Positions 52,728 through 62,458 are shown, counted from the first letter of the stretch. The stretch: 64,000 nt of DNA from Victivallales bacterium (GCA_017535315.1 JAFXUD010000076.1:42326-106325); one strand, 5' to 3'. The notes: generated from the letters alone by a model not told the origin. Made by a program: numbers and translations.

Positions 52728-52780
52728 AGCAGAGAACCAAGAAGGAAGAGAAGCTAAATAACGTTAAGGGCACAAAATAC

Positions 52781-52832
52781 AAGAACCTAAAGGATACAAG
52801 GTCTAATCACTTGCATCCTTTAGGTTCTTTTT
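52781..52832 (+). terminator. Strong Rho-independent terminator
   Basis: AAGAACCTAAAGGAT (52781-52795) and its exact complement (52815-52829) form a 15-bp stem with five T. It probably ends the pseudopilin transcript. Confidence 0.92.
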
Positions 52833-52834
52833 AT

Positions 52835-53032
52835 GTAACTATTCAGAAGAGTAAGCCGCGTAGCGGCGATAAGAGCATAGCCGTGGGTGAAGCGAGCGCC
52901 TACAGCGCGAGCGAAACCCACGGGGTGGCGACACCCCTGGTTCCTTTGTGCCGTGCCGCGTAGCGCAGCGAAGCGGCACGGCACAGAAAAGCTGGCGACC
53001 TGTGCCAATATGCTCCCCTTCTGAATAGTTAC
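52835..53032. repeat. Structured GC-rich element, copy B, with terminal inverted repeats
   Basis: Inverted relative to copy A. Ends GTAACTATTCAGAAG (52835-52849) and its exact complement (53018-53032) are 15-bp perfect inverted repeats. The core has the three hairpins of copy A: GCCGC-GTA-GCGGC (52855-52867), CCGTGGG/CCCACGG (52881-52923) and GTGCCGTGCCGC/GCGGCACGGCAC (52948-52984). One C-G pair in the last stem of A is T-A here. The TIR sequences differ from copy A. Confidence 0.78.
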
Positions 53033-53063
53033 CTTTTTATATAAAAACCACGATCGTAATAGC

Positions 53064-53951
53064 TCAGTAGTCGGCGGCGACTTGCGCGGCGGTGCGCGTA
53101 ACGCCTCCGAGGGCCTGCATACCAGCAAGCAACTTGTCAAACTCCTTGCAGGCGACATCACCGCAGTTGAGCGTGATGAAATCCAATGGCTTCACACTGG
53201 CTTCACCATAGTCGATGGGACCACGGGGCATCGCCTCGAACTCCCACGGATGAATATAGAAGCACAGGACAGGACGCGCCTTGCGCGCTTCCACGTATTT
53301 CACGAAGCCTTCCGCCTTGGCCAGCATATAGTCCGCCCCTTTTGTGCGGAAAAGCGGCCACTGGTCGCGGTCACGCTGATAGGGGTCATTGCTTTCCATG
53401 TCAAGGTCGCAGAAATTGGGGATTTCAACCAGTTTCAAATCCCCTTCGTGCGTCCAGTCCGTGGAGGAGGGATGGTATGGCTTGAAGCTCGTGCGATAGA
53501 AATAGAGCGGAAGAGAAGCATCGGCCTTGTAGCCCAGGGCTTCCAGCACGTTGCAGACCTTCGTGCTGCCCCAAAGGCGCGGACAACGGAAGCTACTTGG
53601 TGAGACTCCACTGATTTCCTTCACAATTCGCGTTGCCTCGCGAATACGCCCCTCCACTTCAAAGTCGCAGACAGGCCAGTTGTTGGGAAGCGGAAAAAGC
53701 GGGTCACCCAGGGTTTCATGGTAGAGGGAATGGCAGCCGATTTCATGTCCGCCATCACAGACCATTTTCACGATGTTGGGGTTGTTCTGCGCAGCATGTC
53801 CTGTCCAGAAAGTAGTGGCGGTCGCCTTGCGCGCAGCGAAAATATCCAGCAGGCGCGGCATCCCCTTCTGAATACCGTTGTAGTAGTCTGTGAAGCTGCC
53901 GACGTCTGTCTCCATGTCAACGCCGATGACAATGTCAAATCTTGATGCCAT
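53064..53951 (-). CDS. Polysaccharide deacetylase (NodB-like)
   Basis: A 295-residue carbohydrate esterase 4-type protein removing N- or O-acetyl groups from sugar polymers or related amides. The metal/catalytic Asp region is VIGVDMETD, the HxxxH motif is CHSLYHETLGDP, then SFRCPRLWG and the late FYIHPWEF. It has no signal peptide, unlike many family members, so it may act in the cytosol, as allantoinase-like PuuE relatives do. AGGAG before the ATG overlaps the end of the 7-nt repeat array at 53962. It follows the DUF4091 gene in the same direction. Confidence 0.9.
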   Translation of the reverse strand: MASRFDIVIGVDMETDVGSFTDYYNGIQKGMPRLLDIFAARKATATTFWTGHAAQNNPNIVKMVCDGGHEIGCHSLYHETLGDPLFPLPNNWPVCDFEVEGRIREATRIVKEISGVSPSSFRCPRLWGSTKVCNVLEALGYKADASLPLYFYRTSFKPYHPSSTDWTHEGDLKLVEIPNFCDLDMESNDPYQRDRDQWPLFRTKGADYMLAKAEGFVKYVEARKARPVLCFYIHPWEFEAMPRGPIDYGEASVKPLDFITLNCGDVACKEFDKLLAGMQALGGVTRTAAQVAADY

Positions 53952-53961
53952 ATACTTCTCC

Positions 53962-54099
53962 TTAGTGGTTAGTGGCTAGTGATTAGTGGTTAGTGGACAG
54001 TGGCCAGTGATTAGTGGTTAGTGGCTAGTGGACAGTAGCTAGTGGGTACCAATAACTAATCACTAATCACTAGTCACTAACCACTAATCACTAACCACT
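53962..54099. repeat. Largest 7-nt tandem array with inverted arm
   Basis: About twelve heptads of TAGTGGT/TAGTGAT/TAGTGGC type (53964-54048) are followed by the complementary ACCACTAATCACTA units (54056-54098). The left end supplies the CTCCTTA that is the deacetylase ribosome-binding site on the minus strand, and the right end lies a few bases from the stop of the DUF4091 gene. Confidence 0.85.
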
Positions 54100-54103
54100 T
54101 TTC

Positions 54104-56974
54104 TCAGTTCAGTTTTTCCAGCAGATTGAGTGCTTGGACACGCACCTTGTCCATAACGGAGCGGTCCTTGGGCTCCGACCAGTACCAGCCTTTCACACCT
54201 TCCAAATCAGCGGGCGGCGCGATACTTTCAAGGACGCTAGCGACACCATCCGTCAGCAGCTTCTCCGCCGCCGTCACGGTTGCATTGACCTTGCCAGCGG
54301 CCTTCAAAGCCGCGACTCGATCCTGAAGCATGCAGAGCAGCTCATAGTCCTGCACGCCCTCGCGCACGCCTTCGCTCTGCTTGGCATCCATCGTGTCGGT
54401 CTGAGAGACGAAATAGGGGGAATATTCCACGCCAGGCTGTTTGAAGGCATGCCACGAATCGCCGATGCCGCCGCCGCAGCCAAGCGCCCAGTAGAAGGCT
54501 CCCTTAGCGCCCATCTCAAAGCAATGCCACATCTGGCCACGATGATAGGCCACGGGGTCTAGAAGGCGCGCAGGTCCCGAGCAAGAATAAAGCCACAGCG
54601 TCTTTCCCTTTGCCTTGTAGTTCAGGAAGAAAGGCTTGTGACCACTGCGAACGGTTTTAATCGTATTGGGGCAGAGAATATCGCTGACCTCGTACATCTC
54701 CATGATGGCCTCTTCGGGCTTGGCATAGATGGGATCTTCGAAGAGCACCAGCTCTGGCAGGGCCTTTTTCAATGGCTTTCCCCAGCCAATGATGACGGTA
54801 TCCCGCTCATGGCCGTAGGGCTCGTCAACCAACAGGATAATCAACTGGCTGGGCTTGATGCCGCGTCCCTTCAAGAACTCCAAAAAGGCCCTGTAGTATT
54901 CGACGATCATCGTCTCGAAGCGCGGGGTTCCCATCTTTTCGCCGTGGAAACTGTCTTTAACACTGGCAAACACGCACCACTGGCGCGCACCCTTCCAGCG
55001 TTCCTCCCAGGTAATCCAGTTGCTGTAGTCCAGTTCGGCTGCATTGGTCAGATGTCCTTCCTTGTCGAACTTCGCACCCTGCGGCAGAACGGAACTTGTC
55101 CCCCAGGGGCTGTCCGCATAGATGCTGCGCATCATGGCGAGGTTGGATTCCAAGTTGCCAGGCGCGCGATAGTAGTCCGCTTTGCCCTGTACATAATCCC
55201 ACCCGCCGACGTGCAGCCGAGGCTGCTGCGGGAAATCCACGTCGTGGATGTTGAGCGTCAATGGTATGGTCAACGTGTTTTTCCCATTCACCGCCACCTT
55301 CACCTGAGCATTGTAGCTGCCCTTGGGGAGCGTCGGCTTCTTGAATGAGAGCCAGACCTGGCGGCTGACGCCAGATTCCACCGTCAGGCTCACGCTGTCA
55401 CCGTCGCCAGGTTTCAACGCACCCGATACGCAGACCATTTGCTTGGTTGCCGTAAAAAGCACCTCGCGGCAATCAAGTCCCGAGCCAGCAGGAAGCCCCT
55501 CGACAGTAACCTTGCAGGAAATGTCGTTGTCCGTCGGATTGAGGATATTAAAGGTTTCGCCGCGAATCTCCCCGCGCATCATATCGACCACAAGGGGTTC
55601 AGGCTTACCAGCAGGAGGCTGCGCAATCGGCGAGAGGTTGTCCCAGCGGTTGTTGCGCCAAATCATCGGCTCTTGAAGACCCTTTGCACGCTGCACCTTG
55701 GCATTCAGAGCATACAGCATCTTCTGCGATGGACTGAAAGGGATAATCGTCAACAGTTCAGAGGAATTAGGCGGCAGACCGCTCTTGGACAATTCTTTCC
55801 GAAGTGCTTCGAAATCCGCCTTGAATTTATTCTGAAAGGAGGCATCGAGTCCAGCCTTGAAGGCATCAAGCTCAGCATTCATGCACGCCTGGAACAAGGC
55901 GTCCTTGCAGTCATCCATCGGTTCCTTGCAGGGGAAACCGTTTTCTTGGGTCAATAACTGCTCATCTCCCTTGTAGATTTCGATTTCATCGATAAAGCAG
56001 TATGGCTGCTGGTCGGTCACGAAAGAGACATAACGCCCCTTGGCGGGCATATTTATCGTCGCCGCACGATAAATCGCATATACATCCTTGGCAGGACGCC
56101 CACGCTCCTCACAACTCTTCCCATACAGGTCGCCAATGCGACGCCAGGCCTGACCGTCATCACTGACATAGACATTGATGTATTTCGGCCATTCAACCCC
56201 TGCCCTGCCGCCAGCTAGATTGTACGAGAAGCCGCAAATCGGCTGGACACTCCCCAGGTCAATTCGTATCTCCACGGCGTTCTTCGTCGTCCAGCCGACG
56301 GTGCTTTTCTGCGTCCAGAAGTAGCCCTTGGTGTAGATGCCGTCGGTCAGTTGCACCTTGTCGCCAGGGTCGGTGCAGAGGCCGTAGCGGCGGGCGTTCG
56401 TGAGGCAGGTGTATGGCTTATGCAAGGCGATGTTCTCCTTGTCCGTCTTAAAGGGGGCGATAACGGTGGCTGTTGCAGCGGCTGCGTCAATGGAGATGCT
56501 ATCGATATTGGCGCTTCCCTTTTGCCCTTCAACGGAAAGGACGACTGACAGCTTCTTGTCGCCTGCTCCTGTCTTGAAGGCAATGCTCTTCTCCTTCCAG
56601 ACCTTTGCCTCCTTGGCATCCGCCTTGAGCTGTACAAGCGATTTTCCATCTGCGGCGAGGACTGTGACCGCAGGGATGCAGCCATCCACCTTGAACGCCG
56701 CCTTGAGCGTATAGGTTGTGGATGGGACGCAGGAAACCTCCTGTATGAGGGGGGTCACATCGCCATTGCCCGTCACAGCCTGGATGCAACTGGCCTCCGA
56801 CACACCATCGTAATTGATGTAGCGCCAGCCCACGAACTGTCCCCCCTGCGCACTCCATGCGGGGGGCAATTCGTCAAACCGCACCTCGCCCTCGTCAAAA
56901 CCGCCATTCTTCACCAGGTTTTCCGCCAGAAGAAGACCCGATACCAGCAACGCCAAAAACATCCACTTTTTCAT
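54104..56974 (-). CDS. Secreted multi-domain protein with discoidin-like and DUF4091 domains
   Basis: An exported 956-residue protein (signal MKKWMFLALLVSGLLLA). Order: an N-terminal carbohydrate-binding-like sandwich (VKNGGFDEGEVRF, residues about 20-165), an F5/8 type C-like domain (about 185-335, VEIRIDLGSVQPICGFSYN, WPKYINVYVSDDGQAWRRIG), a linker, a beta domain (about 460-590) and a TIM-barrel-like region ending with the DUF4091 signature REGVQDYELLCMLQDRV. DUF4091 proteins are often glycoside-hydrolase-related, with unknown activity. AGGAG precedes the ATG. It is upstream of the deacetylase gene, so both may act on the same polysaccharide. Confidence 0.82.
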   Translation of the reverse strand: MKKWMFLALLVSGLLLAENLVKNGGFDEGEVRFDELPPAWSAQGGQFVGWRYINYDGVSEASCIQAVTGNGDVTPLIQEVSCVPSTTYTLKAAFKVDGCIPAVTVLAADGKSLVQLKADAKEAKVWKEKSIAFKTGAGDKKLSVVLSVEGQKGSANIDSISIDAAAATATVIAPFKTDKENIALHKPYTCLTNARRYGLCTDPGDKVQLTDGIYTKGYFWTQKSTVGWTTKNAVEIRIDLGSVQPICGFSYNLAGGRAGVEWPKYINVYVSDDGQAWRRIGDLYGKSCEERGRPAKDVYAIYRAATINMPAKGRYVSFVTDQQPYCFIDEIEIYKGDEQLLTQENGFPCKEPMDDCKDALFQACMNAELDAFKAGLDASFQNKFKADFEALRKELSKSGLPPNSSELLTIIPFSPSQKMLYALNAKVQRAKGLQEPMIWRNNRWDNLSPIAQPPAGKPEPLVVDMMRGEIRGETFNILNPTDNDISCKVTVEGLPAGSGLDCREVLFTATKQMVCVSGALKPGDGDSVSLTVESGVSRQVWLSFKKPTLPKGSYNAQVKVAVNGKNTLTIPLTLNIHDVDFPQQPRLHVGGWDYVQGKADYYRAPGNLESNLAMMRSIYADSPWGTSSVLPQGAKFDKEGHLTNAAELDYSNWITWEERWKGARQWCVFASVKDSFHGEKMGTPRFETMIVEYYRAFLEFLKGRGIKPSQLIILLVDEPYGHERDTVIIGWGKPLKKALPELVLFEDPIYAKPEEAIMEMYEVSDILCPNTIKTVRSGHKPFFLNYKAKGKTLWLYSCSGPARLLDPVAYHRGQMWHCFEMGAKGAFYWALGCGGGIGDSWHAFKQPGVEYSPYFVSQTDTMDAKQSEGVREGVQDYELLCMLQDRVAALKAAGKVNATVTAAEKLLTDGVASVLESIAPPADLEGVKGWYWSEPKDRSVMDKVRVQALNLLEKLN

Positions 56975-57058
56975 TGTCAGCTCCTGTTGTTTTAGGGGAC
57001 CGATGCGACAAAACCAAAACGTATTTATTCAGAAGGCGAGTCCACCCTTTTTGTTGGC

Positions 57059-58567
57059 TTACAGATTACGGTTGTTGAGGTTGTCCTTGACCATGACGTC
57101 ATGCGCGCCGCCTTCCACGAGGGAGACGCTGCTGACCAAGGTCAGCCTGGCCTTCTGCTGAAGTTCGGAAATGGTGAGGGCTCCGCAGTTGCACATGGCG
57201 GAACGAATCTTGCTGAGCGTAATCTGCAGATTGTCGTGCAGGGGACCAGCGTAAGGGACATAGCTATCGACGCCTTCCACAAAGGAGAGCTTCTTCTTGC
57301 CGCCCATGTCATACCGCTGCCAGTTGCGCGCCCTGGCACTGCCTTCTCCCCAGTACTCCTTCATGAAACTGCCGTTGATCATGACCTTCTGGGTTGGGCT
57401 TTCATCAAACCGCGAGAAGTAGCGCCCCAGCATGCAGAAATCCGCACCCATGGCCAGCGCCAAGGTAATATGATAGTCATGCACAATGCCGCCATCAGAG
57501 CAGATCGGGACGTAGATGCCCTTTTCCTTGAAGTATTCATCGCGCGCCTCAGCGACATCGATGACGGCGGAAGCCTGCCCACGCCCGATGCCCTTTGTCT
57601 CGCGGGTGATGCAGATGGAGCCGCCACCAATGCCGATTTTCACAAAGTCGGCGCCTGCATCCGCCAAGAAGCGGAAGCCATCTTTGTCAACGACATTTCC
57701 CGCCCCGATTTTCACGGCATCGCCATAGGTTTTGCGTACAAAAGCGATGGTTCTGCTTTGCCACTCCGTGAATCCTTCGCTGGAGTCGATGCAAAGGACA
57801 TCCGCACCCGCATCCACCAACGCTGGAATGCGTTCCTCGAAATCGCGGGTATTGACACCCGCGCCGACCACGAAACGGTGCTTTTGATCAACCAGCTCCA
57901 GTGGGTTTTCCTTGTGCTGATCATAATCCTTGCGGAAGACAAATGCCCTCAGGCGGCCATCCTTGCCGATAATGGGGAGATTGTTAATTTTCTTCTCCCA
58001 GATGATGTCATAGGCTTTCTGGAGCGTAACCCCCTCGTCAGCCCACACCAATTTGTCAATGGGAGTCATAATGCAATGGCAGGGGGTGTTCAACGGCGTA
58101 TGGTCCAGCCTGTAGTCACGTGAGGTGACCAGTCCGAGCAACTTCCCGTTGGGAGAGCCGTCATCGGTGATAGCAATGGTGGAATGGCCGTTGACCTCCT
58201 TCAACTCCAGCACATCCTGAAGGGTGTCGTTGGGGCCGAGATTGGAGTCAGACGGCACAAATCCAGCCTTGTAGTTTTTGACGCGCCTGACCATAGCAAC
58301 CTGGCTTTCAATGGTCTGATTGCCATAGATAAAAGAGATGCCGCCTTCACGCGCAAGAGCAACCGCCATGTGGTCATCGGAGACGGCCTGCATGATGGCG
58401 GAGACAAGCGGAATGTTCATCATCAGAGGACATTTCTCTCCAGGCCTGAACTTGACGATAGGCGTGCGCAAGGAGACATTTGCGGGGATGCAATCAGCGC
58501 CTGAATACCCTGGAACGAGAAGGTATTCGCTGAATGTGTGGGAAGGTTCTGAATAGAAGAAGGCCAT
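57059..58567 (-). CDS. guaB: IMP dehydrogenase
   Basis: Oxidises IMP to XMP with NAD, the committed step to guanine nucleotides. The 502-residue protein has an (alpha/beta)8 core split by a CBS pair (about 105-225). The catalytic Cys lies in [16 protein letters not shown]-binding is [10 protein letters not shown], and the flap Arg-Tyr is NWQRYDMGG with [11 protein letters not shown]. This resembles IMPDH but differs from the common GPGSICTTR and DRYFQ forms. A hairpin GAGGCAA/TTGCCTC lies in the leader at 58595-58613. GGAG precedes the ATG. Confidence 0.92.
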   Translation of the reverse strand: MAFFYSEPSHTFSEYLLVPGYSGADCIPANVSLRTPIVKFRPGEKCPLMMNIPLVSAIMQAVSDDHMAVALAREGGISFIYGNQTIESQVAMVRRVKNYKAGFVPSDSNLGPNDTLQDVLELKEVNGHSTIAITDDGSPNGKLLGLVTSRDYRLDHTPLNTPCHCIMTPIDKLVWADEGVTLQKAYDIIWEKKINNLPIIGKDGRLRAFVFRKDYDQHKENPLELVDQKHRFVVGAGVNTRDFEERIPALVDAGADVLCIDSSEGFTEWQSRTIAFVRKTYGDAVKIGAGNVVDKDGFRFLADAGADFVKIGIGGGSICITRETKGIGRGQASAVIDVAEARDEYFKEKGIYVPICSDGGIVHDYHITLALAMGADFCMLGRYFSRFDESPTQKVMINGSFMKEYWGEGSARARNWQRYDMGGKKKLSFVEGVDSYVPYAGPLHDNLQITLSKIRSAMCNCGALTISELQQKARLTLVSSVSLVEGGAHDVMVKDNLNNRNL

Positions 58568-58633
58568 TTGTCAACTCCAAGGGTTAAGTCGTCTGAGGCA
58601 AATAACTTGCCTCGTTTGTGAGGCTGGAAATGC

Positions 58634-58675
58634 AAAAATGTGGTTAGAAGCCGTTTTCACGTCCTCTAACCACAT
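58634..58675 (-). terminator. Rho-independent terminator after the PpiD-like gene
   Basis: ATGTGGTTAGA (58638-58648) pairs with TCTAACCACAT (58665-58675), with a T-run on the minus strand. It lies 18 bases beyond the stop. Confidence 0.8.
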
Positions 58676-58693
58676 GACATTTAGGATATCCGT

Positions 58694-61432
58694 TTATTTG
58701 GCGTCCTTATCCAGAAGAGATGGTATGAACACCTTTGTGTCAGAAGCTTTTTCAACATCAGCCTGGAACTTGCCAAGGGCAGTGTTTTTCTTCTGGTTGA
58801 GCAACTGCTCACGGACATTGTCCCGCGTGGCCTTGGCATCATCCCCTGTGGGAACATTCTTGGCATCGACATACGCAAGCAGGAAGCCACCAGAGGTTTT
58901 CTGAGGTTCGGCAACCGTCTTGACCGCTGTCTTACCTAGAACATCCAAAAACACGGTCGGATTCTTGAGGTGGAAATCGGGGAACTGGTATGCATTTTGC
59001 TTGGAATACGTTGCAGTGGCATCCTTGAAAGCCAGCTCGCCCGCCGCCTTGGCAAGGTCTGAATCGCCCTTGAGGGCTGTATTGATGGCCGCCACCGCGT
59101 CAGCCGCCTTTTTTGCGGCCTGCTCTGAAGCGACGTTGCGCTTATAGACCCTGGCAGCCGCAGAGAGGTTCTCCTTTGCCGTCTGGAGATAGGCGCTCTT
59201 CGTTTCATTCAGGCAGGCAACGTATGCCGCCTCTGTTCCCTCAATGGCCTTGGTAAAGGGCTTGTCAAGGTTCGCCTCAAAAATGGCGGACATGATCTTC
59301 CCGTCTCCTGCAGCTCCTTTCGCACCATACGAATACTGTCTGGAGAGGGGCAGTTCCGTGACCGCCGCCTTGGTTCCTTTCGTATGCGACTTGAAGATAT
59401 CAAGGCGTTTGTCGGCGGCATGAGCCTGTTCATCCCAATCAGATGCAATGGAGGTAGCCAGCAGGTCGGCATCCTTCGATGCCGCTTTTTTCGCGGCCTC
59501 TTCGGTCAAGGTCTTGACCAGCTGTGCACGAACATCGGCAAGTGTCTTGGGAGCGGTCTTTTCCAGAAGTTTGAAGATAACATGGCCGTCAGGCGTGCCA
59601 ATGACAGGGGAAAGCTGGTTGACCTGCATATTTTCAATCTGCTTCTTGATGGCGGGATCCAATTTGTCCAGTTCGACCAGGCCCGTTTCCCCGCCTTTCG
59701 CTTTGGTCTCCTCGTCTTCGGAGAATTCGGCAACAAGTTTGGCGAATTCCTGGCCTTCCGTCAGTTTCTTGAAGATTTCATCCGCCTTTGCCTTTGCAGC
59801 ATTCTTCTGCTCGTCCGTATCCTCCGCAGAGGCCTTGATCAGAATCTTGGCAATGCGGACGCTGATCTTGTCATATTCCGCCTTGTGTGCATTAAAACCA
59901 GCCTGGATGTCGTCCTCTGTCAGAATGACGTCTTTTTCATATCCTTTGTAGTTGAAAGCTGCCACGCTGGCGGAGCGAAGTTCCTGCTGGTAGAAGGGAA
60001 GCACCTCTTCGCGGATGAAATCATTGATCTCCATCATCTCCTTCTGCTTCTGCTCATCGGATTTGGCGGCATCATTGCGGATGGCCTCCATCTCCTTGCG
60101 TCCAAGATCCCATGCAGACCTGGTACCCGCCGCCGCAGAAGCGTATGAGGCGATTTTCGCATTGTAGTAGGCGATTGCCTTGTCATCAATGATTATTTTT
60201 TTGATTTTTGCAGTGGTGCTTTCATCCAGTTCACTGGGGAGCGTCGCGTCCTTGATGTCATTGAGCATGGCGAAAGCGAAGCCATTTCCATCATGAACGG
60301 TCCCCTTGGTCAGGTCACCCTTCTTGTCAAGCGTGCGAATGGAATTCGCCAGGAGGGGATGTTTCCCTTCCATGCCAGGGATTTCCGCGCCGTCGGAGAA
60401 ATCGCCTGTCGTTATGACAGCCGCACCCTTTTCGGTTGCAATCTTTGTGAAATCCTCTGCGGAAAGCGCGCCCTTCTCTGAAGCCTGCTTGACTGCTGCA
60501 AAAGCGGCATTCGCCTTGGCGCGCGCAAAGGTCTGCGCCTTATTGATAGCCTGCTGGGCGGCGATTCTGGATTTCACCTGCTCCAGCTTCTGGCCCTTGT
60601 AAAGGCTGTTTTTGCCCTTCTCAAAAGCATTCTTGATGTCCGCATCCGTCACCTTCAGTTCGGCGGGGGCATCGGCTGCGGCAGCCAGTTTTTTCACTTC
60701 GTCAATGGAGACACTGGCGACCAGCGCAGAACGCAACTTGTCCAACGGGATTTCAGTCTTGCGCTTCTCGAAGAAATCCTTAACTTCCTGGTCGGTGACT
60801 TGGACGGCGTTTTCCGTATCCAGATTGATTTCCGCGTATTTGAGCGTATATTCTGCCAAATCCTTGTCGATTTCCGCCTCATCGACCTTGACATCTGCCG
60901 TAACCTTCTCGGTCATCTTGCTAATGGCCAGGTCCTGGCGCATGAGCTCGTCGAAGTCCTTGGCGGTCAGACCGTAGTTACGTAGAAAGCCGTTTTTGAA
61001 GTTGGTGAAGTTCTCGATCGAGAACTTGCCATCCTTCCCCTTGAGGAAGGGAAGTTCCTGGATGGCTTTCGCCACATCCTCATCCGTGACCTGCTTGTAG
61101 AAACCATCCTGTTTCGCCTTCGTTACCATGCGGATGTGGTTCAGGGTTTCACGGTTCAGGTAGGTGTCATTGTAGTCCGACAGGAACATGCCATAGCGGA
61201 AAAAGCATTTGATGTCCGTCATACGCTTGTAGTGCATGAACTCGCCAAGCCTGATGGTCTTGCCATAGATGTTGGCAACCTTGGCATTCCTGTTCGCACC
61301 GCTGCAGCCGCCGATGGAATCATTTCCGTTGCCAACGAAAATGACAAACATGAAGCAGATGATGATGCCCAGCACGATGTAGGTGACACGCCCGTGCTTC
61401 TCGACATACTTGTTGAAACGCGAAATAATCAT
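58694..61432 (-). CDS. SurA/PpiD-like membrane-anchored peptidyl-prolyl isomerase
   Basis: A 912-residue folding factor, anchored by one N-terminal membrane helix (VTYIVLGIIICFMFVIFVG) with the bulk outside the cytoplasm. A SurA-like N-terminal helical region (about 50-220) precedes a first, degenerate parvulin-like part. A clear rotamase domain follows at about 525-640: ISVRIAKILIKAS, FAKLVAEFSEDEETKAKGGETGL and QLSPVIGTPDGHVIFKL. Residues after 650 are long and helical. It is longer than E. coli PpiD (623). AAGGAAA lies before the ATG. The gene lies downstream of rpe. Confidence 0.87.
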   Translation of the reverse strand: MIISRFNKYVEKHGRVTYIVLGIIICFMFVIFVGNGNDSIGGCSGANRNAKVANIYGKTIRLGEFMHYKRMTDIKCFFRYGMFLSDYNDTYLNRETLNHIRMVTKAKQDGFYKQVTDEDVAKAIQELPFLKGKDGKFSIENFTNFKNGFLRNYGLTAKDFDELMRQDLAISKMTEKVTADVKVDEAEIDKDLAEYTLKYAEINLDTENAVQVTDQEVKDFFEKRKTEIPLDKLRSALVASVSIDEVKKLAAAADAPAELKVTDADIKNAFEKGKNSLYKGQKLEQVKSRIAAQQAINKAQTFARAKANAAFAAVKQASEKGALSAEDFTKIATEKGAAVITTGDFSDGAEIPGMEGKHPLLANSIRTLDKKGDLTKGTVHDGNGFAFAMLNDIKDATLPSELDESTTAKIKKIIIDDKAIAYYNAKIASYASAAAGTRSAWDLGRKEMEAIRNDAAKSDEQKQKEMMEINDFIREEVLPFYQQELRSASVAAFNYKGYEKDVILTEDDIQAGFNAHKAEYDKISVRIAKILIKASAEDTDEQKNAAKAKADEIFKKLTEGQEFAKLVAEFSEDEETKAKGGETGLVELDKLDPAIKKQIENMQVNQLSPVIGTPDGHVIFKLLEKTAPKTLADVRAQLVKTLTEEAAKKAASKDADLLATSIASDWDEQAHAADKRLDIFKSHTKGTKAAVTELPLSRQYSYGAKGAAGDGKIMSAIFEANLDKPFTKAIEGTEAAYVACLNETKSAYLQTAKENLSAAARVYKRNVASEQAAKKAADAVAAINTALKGDSDLAKAAGELAFKDATATYSKQNAYQFPDFHLKNPTVFLDVLGKTAVKTVAEPQKTSGGFLLAYVDAKNVPTGDDAKATRDNVREQLLNQKKNTALGKFQADVEKASDTKVFIPSLLDKDAK

Positions 61433-61481
61433 TGGTGTTTCCTTGAATCAGTATTTGTTTCTGTTTGATTTTCTATGATGC

Positions 61482-62189
61482 TTATTTAGCCGCCCGTAGA
61501 GCGGCAACCGAATCGGCAACGCTGCTCTTCTTGTTGTAGATGCTGCTTCCCGCCACCAGGACATTCGCCCCCGCGTTGACAACAACCGCTGCGTTGGAGG
61601 CCTTGATGCCGCCATCCACCTCCACGTGAAGCGGACGGCCATGGGCATTTGCCCACGCACGCAAAGCAGCCACTTTCGGCACTTGCGATTCCATGAAGGA
61701 CTGCCCGCCAAAGCCAGGCTCAACCGTCATGACCAGCGCCAGCTCAACTTTCGGCAAAAACGGATACAAACTTTCGACAGGCGTGCCTGGACGAAGCGTG
61801 ATGCCCGCCGAACACCCCAGTTCATGAATCCTGTCAATCACGGCGGAAATGTTTCCTTCTGACTCCACATGCACGGTGATATGGTCTGCCCCCGCATCCG
61901 CGAAGGCCTCGACATATCGCATCGGCTCAGATATCATCAGGTGCACGTCAAACAAGACTCCCGTGACGGGGCGGATACTCTTCACCAGCCCTGGCCCCAT
62001 CGCCAGATTCGGCACAAAATGGCCATCCATAATGTCAAGATGCGCCACTTCAACGCCCGCCTTTTCCGCATCGGAAAGTTGCTCCGCCAACTTGGAATAG
62101 TCGGCAGCCAGCAGAGATGGGGCCAGATAGACGCCTTTGGGGCCGCTCAGCGGCAAGGTGGAAAAACTGTTATGTGTTGTCTCAGACAT
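61482..62189 (-). CDS. rpe: Ribulose-phosphate 3-epimerase
   Basis: Interconverts ribulose-5-phosphate and xylulose-5-phosphate in the pentose phosphate pathway. The 235-residue TIM barrel shows APSLLAADYSKL, HLDIMDGHFVPNL (metal His and Asp), DVHLMISEP, ALVMTVEPGFGGQSF and VEVDGGI, with the late phosphate-binding GANVLVAGSSIY. The frame is open upstream to 62261, but this part overlaps a terminator and is low quality; the ATG at 62189 gives a family-like start despite a weak SD. It may be read with the downstream PpiD-like gene. Confidence 0.96.
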   Translation of the reverse strand: MSETTHNSFSTLPLSGPKGVYLAPSLLAADYSKLAEQLSDAEKAGVEVAHLDIMDGHFVPNLAMGPGLVKSIRPVTGVLFDVHLMISEPMRYVEAFADAGADHITVHVESEGNISAVIDRIHELGCSAGITLRPGTPVESLYPFLPKVELALVMTVEPGFGGQSFMESQVPKVAALRAWANAHGRPLHVEVDGGIKASNAAVVVNAGANVLVAGSSIYNKKSSVADSVAALRAAK

Positions 62190-62207
62190 TTTTATTGCCA
62201 GGTCAAT

Positions 62208-62243
62208 TAAAAAAAAAGACGGACACAAAGAAGCGTGTCCGTC
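62208..62243 (-). terminator. Rho-independent terminator 19 bases before rpe
   Basis: GACGGACAC (62218-62226) pairs perfectly with GTGTCCGTC (62235-62243), followed on the minus strand by nine or more T. It should end the L28 transcript; rpe starts just beyond, so rpe needs a promoter inside the stem or readthrough. Confidence 0.9.
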
Positions 62244-62458
62244 CTGATTTTCAGCGTCCAATGGAAAAAGAATCTGTTTGCCTTGTCATGTCCATGCGTT
62301 CATGCGTTCATTTGCCGTGGATTCTTGTGTTGCGCATCACATCTTCCAGCGACGTTTTCGCATAATCCAATGTCATGTTATCAATTAGACGCCAGCAAAA
62401 ATGACAGCCTTATTTTGAAAAAACAGTTGACTGTCGGGAAGCGAATCGACGAAAGGCG

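Noticed and set aside
53962..54099. CRISPR array
   Set aside because: Units are 7 bases in direct contact with no spacers, followed by an inverted arm, and no cas gene is near.
58595..58613. Purine riboswitch in the guaB leader
   Set aside because: Only a single 7-bp hairpin is visible, with no conserved junction sequences.
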